Assembly: GCA_031769625.1 (NCBI GenBank)
Contig: JAUIMM010000188.1
Span: forward strand, 10,469,001-10,533,000
Source: Taudactylus pleione
Taxonomy: Eukaryota > Chordata > Amphibia > Anura > Myobatrachidae
DNA length: 64,000 nucleotides
Direction of reading: 5' to 3'
Every line of letters begins with the position of its first letter. Within the stretch, counting starts at the first letter, position 1. The position numbers were made by a program, and so were the translations under genes. Under the pieces are notes generated by a model. It worked only from the letters and a program-made list of their open reading frames with translations. It searched no databases and was not told where the DNA came from. Positions 1 through 13,010 of the stretch are shown here, piece by piece.

Positions 1-440
<440 letters not shown>

Positions 441-971
441 TTTGCAATCGATGGCAGAGAACCAATGGTTCACCACCATCGAATGATGAGTGGGAGTCAA
501 TGTTTTTTTTCCCTAGACAGGAAGGAGCTTAACACTGCCCCCAGTGGCTGCTTAGCCCCACCGCCATTTTTAATTGGCCCATTTTTGATTAGATGTTTTT
601 TATGCCATTGATGGTAATCACCGATGGGATCTTTGATGGACATTTGATGATCCGATGGTTGTGTTTTTTATTTTTTTTTATTCCTGAGAGCTATGCCCCC
701 CTGGCTCCTTCCTGGCTACTGTGTCTGCTTCAGGGAATCTTCGTGGGTTTGTTGAAGGCTGTCTCTCACTATATGTCTGCCTTAGACGAGACCCTGCTCA
801 GTCCATGACTCCCTCCCCTCTCTAGGCTGCTGCTGAGCAACAGGGCACATTGCTATCTCTGATTGGCTCTCACTGTCTCAAGAGCCAATGAGAGCGCAGC
901 CATCGTCCCTGCAGCAGTCAGTTACTCACACAGCACAACAGTTTTTTTTATGTGACATTGCTTCACTCCAT

Positions 972-1716
972 GGGGTAAATTCACTAAAAGTCGATTTGCA
1001 GGTCGATTTGAGGAGTGATTTAGCTCTTCTCAAATCGACTCAAATCGAATGCAGTGAAAGCAGTGAAAAAACGGTATTTACTATTATTCAATTTGTTTTG
1101 CGATTTGCAAAACAAATTCGATTTGAATCGGTTCTGAATAGTGATTTGCTGTTCGATTTGGCATGTTCATGCAAATCCCTGACACGTTAGAACTGCTTCA
1201 TGCTTTCACTATCAGCCCAGTGCTGGTTGTACTGAGTACAGGGAGACCCTATGTAATTTTTTCCCTGTACTTAGTCAACCAGAACTGGGTTTCAGCAGTC
1301 CGGGGCTGGTTCTGATTTGTCGAAGGAACCTCAATTTTTTTCTAACTTTTAACTGTTTAATTACTTTTTCCAGTCAGATACATGCAGGCATCTCACTGAT
1401 GTCTGTATGTGTCTGTGTCAATCCGACCTGCTCATGCTCAAATCGAAAGCATGAAGCAGGTCTATTCTATTGGGGATTTGAAGTCCGATTTTAAATCGAA
1501 TGATAGTAAATAAGGGTTTTGTGTGTTGGTAAAAGTACCAATGTTTTTCCGATGGTCGATTTGAGGCCGATTTGACTCAAAATTCGATTTGAAGTCCGAT
1601 TTTACATTCGATTTGGCCTTTAGTAAATACCCAAAAGTAAAATTGAATACAAACCGAATTAAAATCGCACCTCAAATCACTCAAAATGCCAAATCGACCT
1701 TTAGTAAATTTACCCC
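972..1716. mobile_element. MITE with CGATTTG-rich ends
   Basis: The left end reads GGGGTAAATTCACTAAAAGT and the right end is its reverse complement with two or three mismatches (CTTTAGTAAATTTACCCCC). Inside both ends the word CGATTTG or CAAATCG recurs many times, giving long subterminal inverted repeats. No open frame of transposase type is present. About 745 bp, non-autonomous. Confidence 0.75.
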
Positions 1717-1986
1717 CGTGTCTCAGTTTCAGATGCTCTCTTGCTGTTTCAGCACCATGGCCAGCTCCTATATAGCAGCTTGGTGCAAGGTTTTTTTTTT
1801 TTCTTTCTGTAACTTGCTTCAATAAAATCGTCACTGCTCAGCTCCCTTTTGTAACAGAAGAATGTTCCATACACCTAAACCTTCCTTGATCAATGCTGTA
1901 TAGAATAGGGAAATGCCATAAAAATCTGTCCAGTGGTTCAAGAGATTAGCCCAAACAAACAGGCAGACCGCCTAAACCAGGGATTT

Positions 1987-1991
<5 letters not shown>

Positions 1992-2027
<36 letters not shown>
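1992..2027. repeat. (TA)n microsatellite
   Basis: An uninterrupted run of TA dinucleotides, about 36 bases. The surrounding stretch 1717-2231 shows nothing else recognisable. Confidence 0.95.
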
Positions 2028-2031
<4 letters not shown>

Positions 2032-2231
2032 CATACTGTAGAGATGTTGTGACCTTAGCTCTTTAAATATCTTAATATATATATACTACTGCTATTGTCA
2101 TCATGATGTACTGGCCGGGGCCTGCAACCCTAACGAAACCACTGGGGGGGTACACAAAAAACATGAATTATGCTCACCGAATACACTGGTCCCCTTGATG
2201 GTCGAATGGTCCTAATCTCAGCACCTATGAG

Positions 2232-2619
2232 GGGGCCTATTCATCAACACTAAAATAACGTTTTTAAGGACATTTTCCTTAAATAACGTTATTTTGGTAT
2301 TCATGAACAGACTTAGTACAGGAGATATCACAGATATCTCCTTGCTAAGTTCCCCTGCGTTAATTTCCACACTCCCCATACATTAGTACATTAGTATGGG
2401 GATGTGGAAATTGTGGTATTCATCAAATTCCGAAAATTATGAATTTTCGGAAATTTGATGCAGTTACTATTCGCCACTGTGAGGTGGCGAATAGCTGAAT
2501 CGACTTACCTGTATCCACGTGATCAGGTCCCCCGACGAGTCCCTCCAGCGCTCTGCTCCTTCCTCAGGCTCCGGAGGCTGGTCGGACATGTGTGCTCCCC
2601 AGCAGAGCACAAGAAAGTT

Positions 2620-2651
<32 letters not shown>

Positions 2652-3048
2652 AATCTGTTATGTGGTCTGCTGGGAAACCACATGACAGACCAGCAGGACG
2701 GAGCCGGAGGCTGCTGCGCGGACAGGTAAGTCGGGGGGGGAGGTGAGCGGAGGGGGGAGGGGGGTCGGGGGGTACACAAACTTACTGCATCTGTAGGCAG
2801 TGCTGCGCATGCGCTGGTTTTACAGATGTAACAGCGCATGCGCAGCACTGTTTCCAGATGCGATAAGGTAGTGTAACAGGGAAAAGTATCTATTTCCCGA
2901 AAAGCTGTCATCGCAAAAATGACAGGTACCGGAATAGATACTTATGGAGAGGTGGAATGATGAATTCCACCTATAATTAGGTAGAACTCCATGCGAGTTC
3001 TAAACCTAATTATCTCCATCGAATTTTTAGGTTTACTGAATAGGCCCC
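2232..3048. mobile_element. MITE with GGGGCCTATTCATCA ends
   Basis: The left end GGGGCCTATTCATCA is matched at the right by TTACTGAATAGGCCCC in inverted orientation. Interior features are a poly-A/poly-T block near 2620-2650, a G-rich tract (2727-2772) and a perfect 19-bp hairpin (2798-2816 with 2832-2850). Partial copies of the same family occur at 40913-41127, 41660-41915 and 63840-64000. Confidence 0.75.
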
Positions 3049-3261
3049 TAGATGTAGTGTGCTTCCTACTACTGCCCTAACTACTCGACACAATGCAGAG
3101 GACACATTTGTTGATGAAGACACACTAATACTTTTTAGAAAATGCATGTAGGGATCATTTATTATTGTGCCTTATACCCAATACAGGGTAACGATACTAA
3201 TTATCCCATTTGAATGTATATATCTCTGTTTTTTTTTTTTTAATATAACAGCTTCATAATG

Positions 3262-3560
3262 GGGGTAAGGTGCAACCAGGGAGATTGCTAGACTCTTCAG
3301 GGAGACAGGAGATTGCTGCTATTTCAGGGAGTGTCCCTGCCAATGAGGGGGAGTTGGCAAGTATGGCAGGGTTGCTGACTGTCTGGCTGCCCCTTCCGGG
3401 AGGGGGCAGCCAAATTGACAAATCAAGGGAGCGTGGCTGGCATTTGTGGGCGGAGCGGGGGCATGGCCACTTGATCACGTCATTTTGGCCCCGGCCTCGC
3501 TGCACAATGCCGAGATTACCCCCTGCTGCGGGGGATTATTTTACAAATGCAAGGGGGGGT
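3262..3560. repeat. Dispersed GC-rich repeat fragment
   Basis: Contains CCTTCCGGGAGGG and GGGCGGAGC-type words that recur in the element at 49855-50160. Open in both strands but with no coding signal. Probably a fragment of the same non-autonomous family. Confidence 0.45.
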
Positions 3561-3640
3561 TGATTGGGGCCCTCACTAATGATCTTGGGCCTACTGGCCG
3601 TCTAACGAGGGCCTTTGCGTAACCGGGCCGAGTGCCTGTC

Positions 3641-3835
3641 TGCTGGTCACACCCACACAGCACTGGTCACACCCACACACAACTGGTGACACCCACAGAG
3701 CACTGGTCACACCCACACAGCACAGGTTACACTTACACTGCACAGGTCACACCCACACAGCACTGGTCACACCCACACAGCACTGTTCACACCCACACAG
3801 CACTGTTCACACCCACACAGCACTGGCCACACCTC
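3641..3835. repeat. 20-bp minisatellite
   Basis: About ten tandem copies of CACTGGTCACACCCACACAG with single-base differences. The following 3841-5179 is AT-rich and shows no gene or repeat that I can support. Confidence 0.9.
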
Positions 3836-5179
3836 TTCAGCTTCTCAAAATGTGCTCTTGCCTTTTGATCATTAACAGCCCCATGCCCATGTGACCCTTA
3901 ATACGGCCCTGTGGCCCCAAAACCTTAACCTTAGGAACCTAGCTCCTTCTTGCTTTATAACTGTTATCCTTACCTCCCAAGCTCTGGTGTGTAAGAAGTG
4001 GGGAAGTGGAGGCTTATTTAAGAGAAAGGGGGAAGTCTGAAAGGTGTTTGGGGGTAAATTAGATTTTAAATGTCATATGCAGGGGTTTGGGGTATTTGGC
4101 ATTGTGTGGGTTCTGAAGGGTGTTTTGGGATGAGTGCGGTCTGAGGGGTGTATTCTAGGTTGTTTTTTTTTATTAAACGTATTGTTTGAACTTAATGAAG
4201 GGTATCGTGTGGCCTTTTAAAAGTTAGAGGATCACACATGCATCACCTGTCTATCAGTGCGCTAACCTGCTCCCTAACTTTACAGGTGCAGCTTCCAATG
4301 GTAATGCCGCTATCCGAGTGATTGACAGTATGGACAACACTGCGCCAGGTGCACTACAGCACCCATTATGCTGTTTCTCTATAAGGACCTTCTCCCAGGA
4401 CAGTGTAAAAGTACGTTGTGAATAAGGGCATGCGAGAGCTGTACACAGAGCCATGAATGAACACAAAATAAACCATCGGGAGTGAAATAGTTAGCAATGC
4501 AATTTAATTTATTAGTTATAAATAAAGTACAAAAAAAGTCCACAAAATGTGAATTGAAGCAAGTACACAATTTCTAATGTCTCATTTTTAATGCACTATT
4601 GCTTTCATATTGATAATAATAAATAATCCTCTAGCATTTTTTATTCTTAGTTTTTTTACCATTTTTTTTACTATAAAATAGTCTATATGTAACAAAATGT
4701 TGCACCACGGCACATCAGACAGCAGTAGAGATTACAAAACCGAGATTGACCTTTTCCCTCACTCACGTTATTAAACAACTCATTAATTTCATTTTTTTAT
4801 ATATATTTTTTTTATTTTATTTTAGAGTTTGCATCTTAATAGTTATTTTGGCACAGAGAATTGTGAAATATATGCACTGTAAGATACACACTATAAATCT
4901 TTCCTTATACCCATTATAGACTGGCTTCAAATCTTTTCCACGTAAAGATCATTAAATTTGCTTTTTATATCAAATTAAAATTCATCCTGCATACATTATT
5001 ATTTAATTGTCTATTTAATTAAGTGAACCAGTCACCTATGCACATCCATTTTGTGGTATAATAAACCAATATATGTGATGAAGTAATGACTATTGACTCC
5101 TCCTAAACAAGATGGCTGCTCACCTGTGGGCAATCTTGAAATAGAGCATAAAAGGCTGTGATGTGGGAAATTGCTCAGA

Positions 5180-5348
5180 GGGGTGGATTTACTAAAACAA
5201 AGAAAAGTGGGTGTGTTTCCCACATCAACCAATCAGATTCTCTCTATAATCTTATAGACTGTTCTAGCTAAATGACAGCTATAAGCTGATTGGTTGATGT
5301 GGGTAACACCTCCATTTGTCTTTTTTAAGACATATTAATAAATCTACC
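5180..5348. mobile_element. MITE, CCAATCAG family, copy 1
   Basis: Short palindromic element. The ends read GGGGTGGATTTACTAAAA and TAATAAATCTACC. Inside are inverted blocks ACATCAACCAATCAGATT and CTGATTGGTTGATGTGG. The family recurs throughout the window, and one copy (63415-63589) has a clean TTA target duplication, suggesting PIF/Harbinger mobilisation. Confidence 0.8.
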
Positions 5349-5439
5349 ACACAATGTGTTCCCAAACTAGGAGAATATTGCCAAATAATCCACTTAAATA
5401 ACTGCACTAAAACCATATTATGGGGTTTACGTAAGAGGT

Positions 5440-5590
5440 TCCAAGATTATGCAGTCGGCGTGATTTTGGTGAGTTCAACGCTAAATTTAAAGTGCCAATT
5501 AGTTATAAGGCACCAGCCTTATAACTGGTTGCCGCTTAAAATTTAGCGGCAAATTTGTCAAAATCAAGGAGACTCCATAATCACAGAACC
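5440..5590. mobile_element. Palindromic hairpin element
   Basis: Near-palindrome centred at about 5513. The arm 5479-5511 pairs with 5516-5548 (CGCTAAATTTAAAGTGCC against GGTTGCCGCTTAAAATTTAGCG) and weaker pairing continues outward. No coding capacity; likely a foldback MITE. Confidence 0.55.
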
Positions 5591-7360
5591 GATTACATTG
5601 ATAAACAAAGTCTGAAAAAAAGATATTCATTTAAACATGTCTAAGCAAGGTTATTATTTTCAAAACCATGTAACATTAAACCTTTATTATAATACATGTT
5701 ATTTCATGTAGCAGCTAATGAGATCCAACAGTAAAGAAAAATATCCGATATTCGTTATCTGACACCTCAACGCAAATAGTACTATTTATATGTACCACGA
5801 TGTGCAGTTTGCATAACCCACAGCAACCAATCAGGCAAGACTTACAGTCTAGTGTAAGTGCGACTAATGGAAGCAAATTTCTAATTGGTTGCTCTCGGGT
5901 AAAGTACCGTTGCGAGGTTTTGTATAATTTTAATCAAGTACTGCGGTTGCCTCCGTGCATTTCGTGACTGAATCAATATTCCTGAAAATGCAATTTTGTG
6001 CTGCACGCCTTATAAATTGATAAGCTGCTTTTCTGTGGATATTGCTTCAGCACACAAAATGGCTGCCCCCATCTGTCAGGCGATGGGTGAACTTTGTTGT
6101 AAATAACAACATAACGGGTGCACGGGTGTTGATTTTTTTTTTTTGTCTTCTTTTTACATCTATCGGCTTTCCCTGTTACCACACAGTGGACATTTCCACA
6201 TACTGCCTCCGCAGACAAGCGGCTTGCTGCCATTGGACGTATAAATGCTGTATGTTGCATCTAGGGGGCAATCCTGAATGTACTGGTTGTCCTCCCCCTT
6301 CTAATGATAATGGCAGTTTCTGGTTGTCTTGGTATCTAACCGCGCATCGAGTAAGTTAATGCACTGTTGAAGCGGAGCAATTTCTCTCTCAAATGCAAGT
6401 TACGGGGCTGTTTATGCAGATGATTCATTTGCATATAGTAATTGAAAGCTCCCAACGCTTTCTTCTCCTCACCTCCGCTCCCGGCTTGTTCAGAAATCCA
6501 CCTCACAATCTGAGCCGCTGGCTCTCCACGTAGAATTGTAATGTCCGTAGCTCCGTTCATTATGAAATTGAACAGGGGCCTATCTATTATCATTATACCT
6601 GATACAATGACCAGCATTAGGAGGTCACTTCGATTTACACTTCTCAGAGCTGAATGTGGCCATCCTGACAAAATAAGCATCAGTCACATCCGTGGCCAGC
6701 TAACAGCCCAACGGGTGGACACAGGGGAGGGGGGCGCAATCTGTCCATAGCTCTTCAAGAAAGCTCCAAAGAGCTATACATGGAATTCAGTCCTCGCGGC
6801 AATAACGACCAGACTGCAGGCAGAAGAGTTCAGAACTAGGCTGGAGGGTAAGGTGTAATCAGGCGTTAGGCCCCGAGCTGAACCTACACTGACGCAGGCT
6901 TGCATGCAGGAGACGTTGTCAGAACACTACCTGATTAGTCATATACTGGGATGTGATTAAAGTCACAAATATCTATGTGAACACTGCAAAACTACAAAGG
7001 TCATGTGACGTGCTACTGTAGAAGAAGGGAGCTAATATACAGGTACACGAAAGACGTGTATTGCAGGGTATTCCCTCTTGTAACCGCACATACATAATTT
7101 ACACAGTTAAGTATTCAACTATCTTGCGATGGTGCCTTCATTCCGACCTGGCGCCTCCCGATCACCACCCTGACTGATTTTTCTTCGATTTCCTTAGAGG
7201 TGCACAGGAAAATCTGCAAAGTTAGGGCCCTGTGATTATAGGTGATGTGGCATGCGGCTTATCGCCAGCTGTGCATACTGCCAGCGCGCGTCGCTGATAA
7301 CTGAATTACCCCCATTGTATTGGGAGAGCAATATGGCTACTGACAGCCATTTCTTTTCAT
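5591..7360. other. Intergenic stretch, no gene recognised
   Basis: Contains a decayed CCAATCAG-type MITE remnant (about 5810-5920). A low-repeat segment at 6360-6680 contains an octamer ATTTGCAT near 6426. No exon, RNA gene or clear element could be supported. Confidence 0.5.
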
Positions 7361-7364
7361 GGTT

Positions 7365-7860
7365 CTTATGTGTGTATCAGACATGAAGTGGTATCAGGAA
7401 TGTGGAAAGTAGACAAGCCATTAATCCTTTAGGCGTTGTCTTTTGCGATGTACGCCTGCGTTAAGATTTAGAACGTCCTTATCAGTAGTTAACCAATAGA
7501 GTAGTTTGAAGTAGGTTTTTGCCCATATTAGTAAAAGTTAGTTGGGTATGCAAGTAGGATACTATATAAGAAAAGACAAAGGAGATCCTAGCAGCCTGCC
7601 CTATGCCTGGATCAGACTGCAGCTGGTGGCCAGGAAATTGTTCATCCAGCTATTTCTGAAATAGACCGAGGCTCCTGGATCGTGTAACCATTATATATTC
7701 CGAAGCTAATTAACTATTATTCTTTTATATCTTATTTATTGTAATAAATTATATCTTTTTTCAAAATACTGGTTTGTGTGTCTTAATTAACCTTTTGTAT
7801 CCAAGTACCTTATTTCGTTCCACCGGAAATTCCCCATATTATCAAATATCCTAACTTCTG
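7365..7860 (+). repeat. LTR-like segment (possible solo LTR)
   Basis: The order of signals resembles a retroelement LTR: AACCAATAG near 7490, TATA-like ACTATATAAG near 7563, and an AATAAA near 7743 followed by GT-rich sequence (GGTTTGTGTGTC). No internal retroviral reading frame or matching second LTR is visible, and the borders are guesses. It could equally be ordinary sequence with chance motifs. Confidence 0.3.
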
Positions 7861-8318
7861 TGAAGGTGCTGAAATCGCAAGTTCACATATTAGTGACACT
7901 ACGAAAATATTATACATACATATGAATAATGGAGGGATCGGATGAGCCAGAAGTGGCTTAAACCAGAAGGATGTGGGTGGGCTTGGGTGGTGATCACATG
8001 CAGTTCATCTAACCTATTGGATAGTTAGGGGTGTGGTTTGTGCAGAGTTTATTTAAGCTTCGGATTGCAGGCCGAAGGCCTCTTTCCTGAAGAATATTTG
8101 CTCGCCCGCCTGCCCCTTTTAGTTTGCATTGTTGGGTTGCTTTGTGTAGGGGCCGTCCTTTCTTACCACCATGCAATATTTTAAAATCAAAATAAAATAA
8201 TTTAAATAAACAGCTGACCTGTTTTAAATCCATATACTGTCTCCATGTGTTTATTCTGAGATAAATTTGGTTATGTATGATGATCACGCATCCAGGACAC
8301 ACTTCAGCTGTTACTAGG

Positions 8319-8321
<3 letters not shown>

Positions 8322-8352
<31 letters not shown>
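8322..8352. repeat. (TA)n microsatellite
   Basis: About 31 bases of alternating T and A. Confidence 0.93.
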
Positions 8353-8356
<4 letters not shown>

Positions 8357-8399
8357 AAATCCAGGTGATTGTAAGAATAATTCAATTGTGCACACCACT

Positions 8400-11300
8400 A
8401 TGCATTTAATATACTTGTAACAATGTTTCAGTTAACACCCATCACATTGTAACATATTATCAAAGCCTACAGAAGGGGCCCTTTATAAAAGTTACATGTG
8501 CAGGTTTTTGAGATTAAAATACAATCATTGGATATTTTACATTAATTTTCCTCAACGTTACTTACGCTGTGAGAATATTATACTTTCCACCAGCTTGCAC
8601 AATCAATTAATACAAGTGTCATATGTTACAGCAGGTTGACTCTTTGGTTCTTAAAGGAAAAATATAACCTGGCCATAGACAGTTTTAATTAGCATTTTAA
8701 AGAGCAAAAATGTGTTTGGAAATAACGTATCTTATTTTTGCACAGAATGTGCAGTTTCTGCATATATACTTTAAGTATGCGCATATGTCTTAGTGGCAGC
8801 AGCTATATTGCAAATAGATATTGCTTGTTAAAGACCAAAACATGAAAACGCGTTAGAACAAAAGTAAGCACTACTGACATCGCAGTAATACGGTACTTCA
8901 TTCAATTTAAAAAACTTGTAGAGTCTGAAAATGTACATTGGAATTGATATATATTTATTAACATTACAATCTGTTCAACTGCACATGACACACATTTAAA
9001 AGTAGGTATTATTTAGGTATATTTTTCCTTTAAATAACCAGGTCCTTTATAAATACAGGAAAAAAGTGGGAAAACTTTGGTACCACATCTGAAAAAGGAA
9101 AAGTTACATATCTGCAATACCTAAAAGAGTAATTCAATAACATGATGCGAAACTCAAAGGAAATGAGTGATTGCAACCACCCCGATATCCGCTTTAATTA
9201 TCAAACTCAGTAATCAGCAGATGCTCAGATGCTGGACTGCCAACCTTTGAAACTATTTTTTTTACTAAAAATGTTATAAAAAAATATACGATGTATTTTT
9301 ATCACAATATGTCCAGAAAATAAACTAGAGGCACTATATGCAAAACAAATGTAAATTGGTATTTTAATAAAAGGGTTTGCAACCCTACACAACCTAAACA
9401 TTATTCTATTTGCTCTTCTTTATGTATTACTGAAGTGACAGCAGGGCCTGATTTTTACAATTACTTTTTTATTATTAATATGTGATCATTTTTATTTTTC
9501 TACTGATTGTCAGTAAAGTTAGTCATGGTTTGCAACCTTGCTTAAAAGTTCTATAACAATCAATACAAAATTATTATCATCTAGCAACACGAGAACTTCT
9601 TCTATTTCTGTTGAATATTATATACAGCAACGCATTTCACTGGCTGGAGAACCTGGTATTCGGAAGCTGCATGGTGACACCACCTATAGGTTGCTACACA
9701 GATGCTAATTAAAAAGATACTATTCAATATGGAATCGTGTTTGTTACGGATTCCTCACCCTGGTAGACTAATGTTCTATTTGGCTTCAAGTTTTCATGCA
9801 AGAGTCATTTAATAGACGCTGAGTAAAGTGAAAGGGTCATCTCGGTTTGATTATGAGTGCAAATAATATTTATATGTGCTAAATACGTCCACTATATTGC
9901 AGTTATCCACTAGGTCACAGCATACAGAAAGTTTGCATTCTTAAGGAATGTATCCAAGATAACAGCACCACAGTAATACAGTTCATAATCACACACCCTG
10001 AATTAATATTATTCATTTTTTTACAAGATATCATTTGTTTAAAATTACTTTCACATGCAGAGCATTCCAGTCCAGAACAATGCAGAAAATGAGGTAATAG
10101 GAGTTATATATATATATAAAAAAAATTAGTATCATCTCTAAATAAATAAATTATAATTAAAAAGGCCAAAACAACTATAAAAATAATTAAATAAGAACCC
10201 ACAAAAAATCTACAAGTTAGTCATAAATTATGATTGTTAAATATAAGGCATTTAAACTCACGAAACCCTGTAAACTATCAACAGTTGATTCCTACAGATT
10301 TGAAATCACTCTATAGCTTTCTATTCGTACAAGATATTAAACACGTGGTACCCATAACACCAATACAATCTGTGACATTACAGCTCACTGTTTTTAGGGT
10401 TCATACACATGAATACAGTTTGATAAAAACTTGATGTTTTTAGAAAAAAATGTGCTTGTTCATTAGGCAATAATTTAATACTTGTCAGGACCAAAAACTC
10501 TGAAAGGCTACCTACCGTGCACTTAAGGAAGAGTCTGTTCAAGCTAAGGGGTATCTCATACAAAGACGAAACATAATAGAGCATTTTTTTTTCTTTTACA
10601 CCTGTGATAATGGTTTGATCTGCTGATGCTGGATGTTAGACCCCATGGCCGTTCCACAAATTTCCAACTGGATTTTCACAATGGCATTAGATTTATTCTA
10701 TAATGGCTTCCCATTAGGTAAATTGTGCTCTTATTAAAGGCTCTAAATGGTATTCGTTCTTTGCAGTCGTTGAACATCAGCTCTTGGGATCCCTGCGGAG
10801 CTCTAGCCGAGCATTATTAACTTCACTGAATTTTTGTCAAATTGAGAGGTTAATAGAGAAGAGAGGTTGGTACAGAGCTATTGAACAGCAGCAGCTTCAT
10901 TAACAAGATCAATATATAAAGTCAGCGTTATTCACTAAAGCGTGCCAGCACCCTAAGAGTAAGCCGAACCTGTCCATGCTTATTCATTTTAGGGATAATG
11001 TAGAATTCAGTACCCAGTTGGCCTCATCCTGGAGTTTTTAGTGAGCCAGCAAACAGGTGTACCCAAATTTATAGGTTTTGCGGTCAAGTAGCTTCTGATA
11101 TTTGTCCAATGCCAGATTATTATTCATTTATTTATTTATTTTAAAAAAATTGGAGCATCAAGCTTAAACAATATATTCATTATTAGTGGAGATGCAAAAA
11201 TATAATTGATTAAATGCTCCTATGATTAATCTAATTACAGTAAGAGCTATAATATAGGGGACAAGTTTAGTTACTATTAAGCCATAAACACAGCATTAGG

Positions 11301-12540
11301 GCCCCTTATGAAAACATGGGAAATTAATATCCTATTTTCCACTGATCGGGATTTCCACTTTTAAATATAAATGTTATTAAATGAATAAATATTTACACTA
11401 GCAAGGAAACTCCTAAATATAGCAAATGTTTGTGGAAGGGACCCCAACCAAAATTCTATAATTATTTATTTATAAAGTGGATTTTTTTTATATTTTAGAG
11501 CCCTAACTGTTACAATTGTAGCCCTCACATAAATTCTCATTTTCAGATTGTGCTATAACGAGGATCCGATATAAATTTGTGCTGTGAATATTTTTTGGGG
11601 GGCTAGTGCTAACAGCGTTATTAAATCAGCTGCTTCCAAAAACATGAAGCCCCTGGACAACTATGGCTGTAATTCCACACTCCCTGCTCATGCATTTTCT
11701 TACAAATACTCTTGCGGACCCTGAAATACAACAGCTACGAGAACGGGACTTGCATCGTCTGTCGAGGGAATTTTTTTTTCCCCGTAAAATGCCCAGCAAA
11801 AGCAGAGTAAACCAAAGTAATGAAAACCTCAGCAACCTTCACCCTTTATATAACCTTCTGTAAACATAATTCAAGAGTAATAAATAAATTATTTTTGTAA
11901 AGTAAAATAACAAAGTCGAGGCTCCAAATCTCATCCTTTTATCTGTAAACAGGATATTCTTTTTAGCCTCGCATTTTGGAAGTTGGGAAATTTTGATGTA
12001 TTGACCTTAATGGCTCACCCAAGCACCAAAACAAAAGAAACAATATATATAAATAAAAAAAACCCTAAGAAATAATATTTGGTGCAAAAGTAGGTTAATA
12101 GCAACATGTCAACCACAAGATGACTAGGGCATCAAACACAGAACATTTTTTTTGTAATAAGCTAACATGCTCCAGATGCCATCCACATAAATACTGCAGC
12201 TAAGTGTACCCCTACTTGATTCTACGTATTTGAGAGGTATATGTACAATCCTTTTGAGGTGCAGGATTGGCAAGCCAGACGACTACCACACTAGTACCTT
12301 GGTGAGCTAGTCTTCATCTCCAGCGATCGCCCCGTTTGGCTCTAGGAAGGCCAGCTTCCAGTAGGGCGTTATGGCTGTTAGGATCCTCCAATATTGTTAC
12401 ATGCCCACAATTCATCTACAGAATATGTGCTTGCAGGCTGTCCTCTAAATCAAATGGCTCAGAAGGCAAAGTTTTGCTGCAGGCAATGGCCACGTGACCT
12501 GATCGGGAACATGGGAATCCTGATGAAGGTCCTGCGACTT
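8400..12540 (-). other. Candidate RNF165 3' UTR and downstream flank
   Basis: AT-rich sequence directly downstream (in gene direction) of the RNF165 stop. Unlike the rest of the window it holds no obvious inverted-repeat transposon or minisatellite over about 4 kb. That is what a long neuronal-type 3' UTR under constraint would look like. Several minus-strand AATAAA words occur (for example near 11126-11140, 11460 and 8948), but none can be chosen as the real cleavage signal. No convincing coding exon of a neighbouring gene was found. Assignment as UTR is inference from position and composition only. Confidence 0.4.
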
Positions 12541-12705
<165 letters not shown>

Positions 12706-12867
12706 TCACAGGTTTTTTCAAAATAAGATAAAATTTTTCACTCTATACAAAAAAAAAAGAGCACCTTGCGGGGGAATAACCTAAACTGTTTATTCCCATA
12801 CCAACATTTTGAAGGGATCCCCAATGCTTCTTGAGAGACACCTCTCTCCACAGCGGTTGTTCATTTT

Positions 12868-13010
12868 ATACCCCACAGTAGTGACTTAGTTAATTTTATG
12901 CTCCACTTCACATTATGCTACATAGTACTGCAATCAGTTCACATTATGCCACATAGTAGTGCCCCCAATTCACTTTATGCCACATAGCAGTTCCCCCAGT
13001 TCACATTGGC
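12868..13010. repeat. Short minisatellite, about 35-bp unit
   Basis: Imperfect tandem copies of a unit containing CACATTATGCCACATAGTAG followed by TGCCCCCA, lying in RNF165 intron 7 about 210 bp from exon 8. The rest of 13011-13673 has no recognisable feature. Confidence 0.7.
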
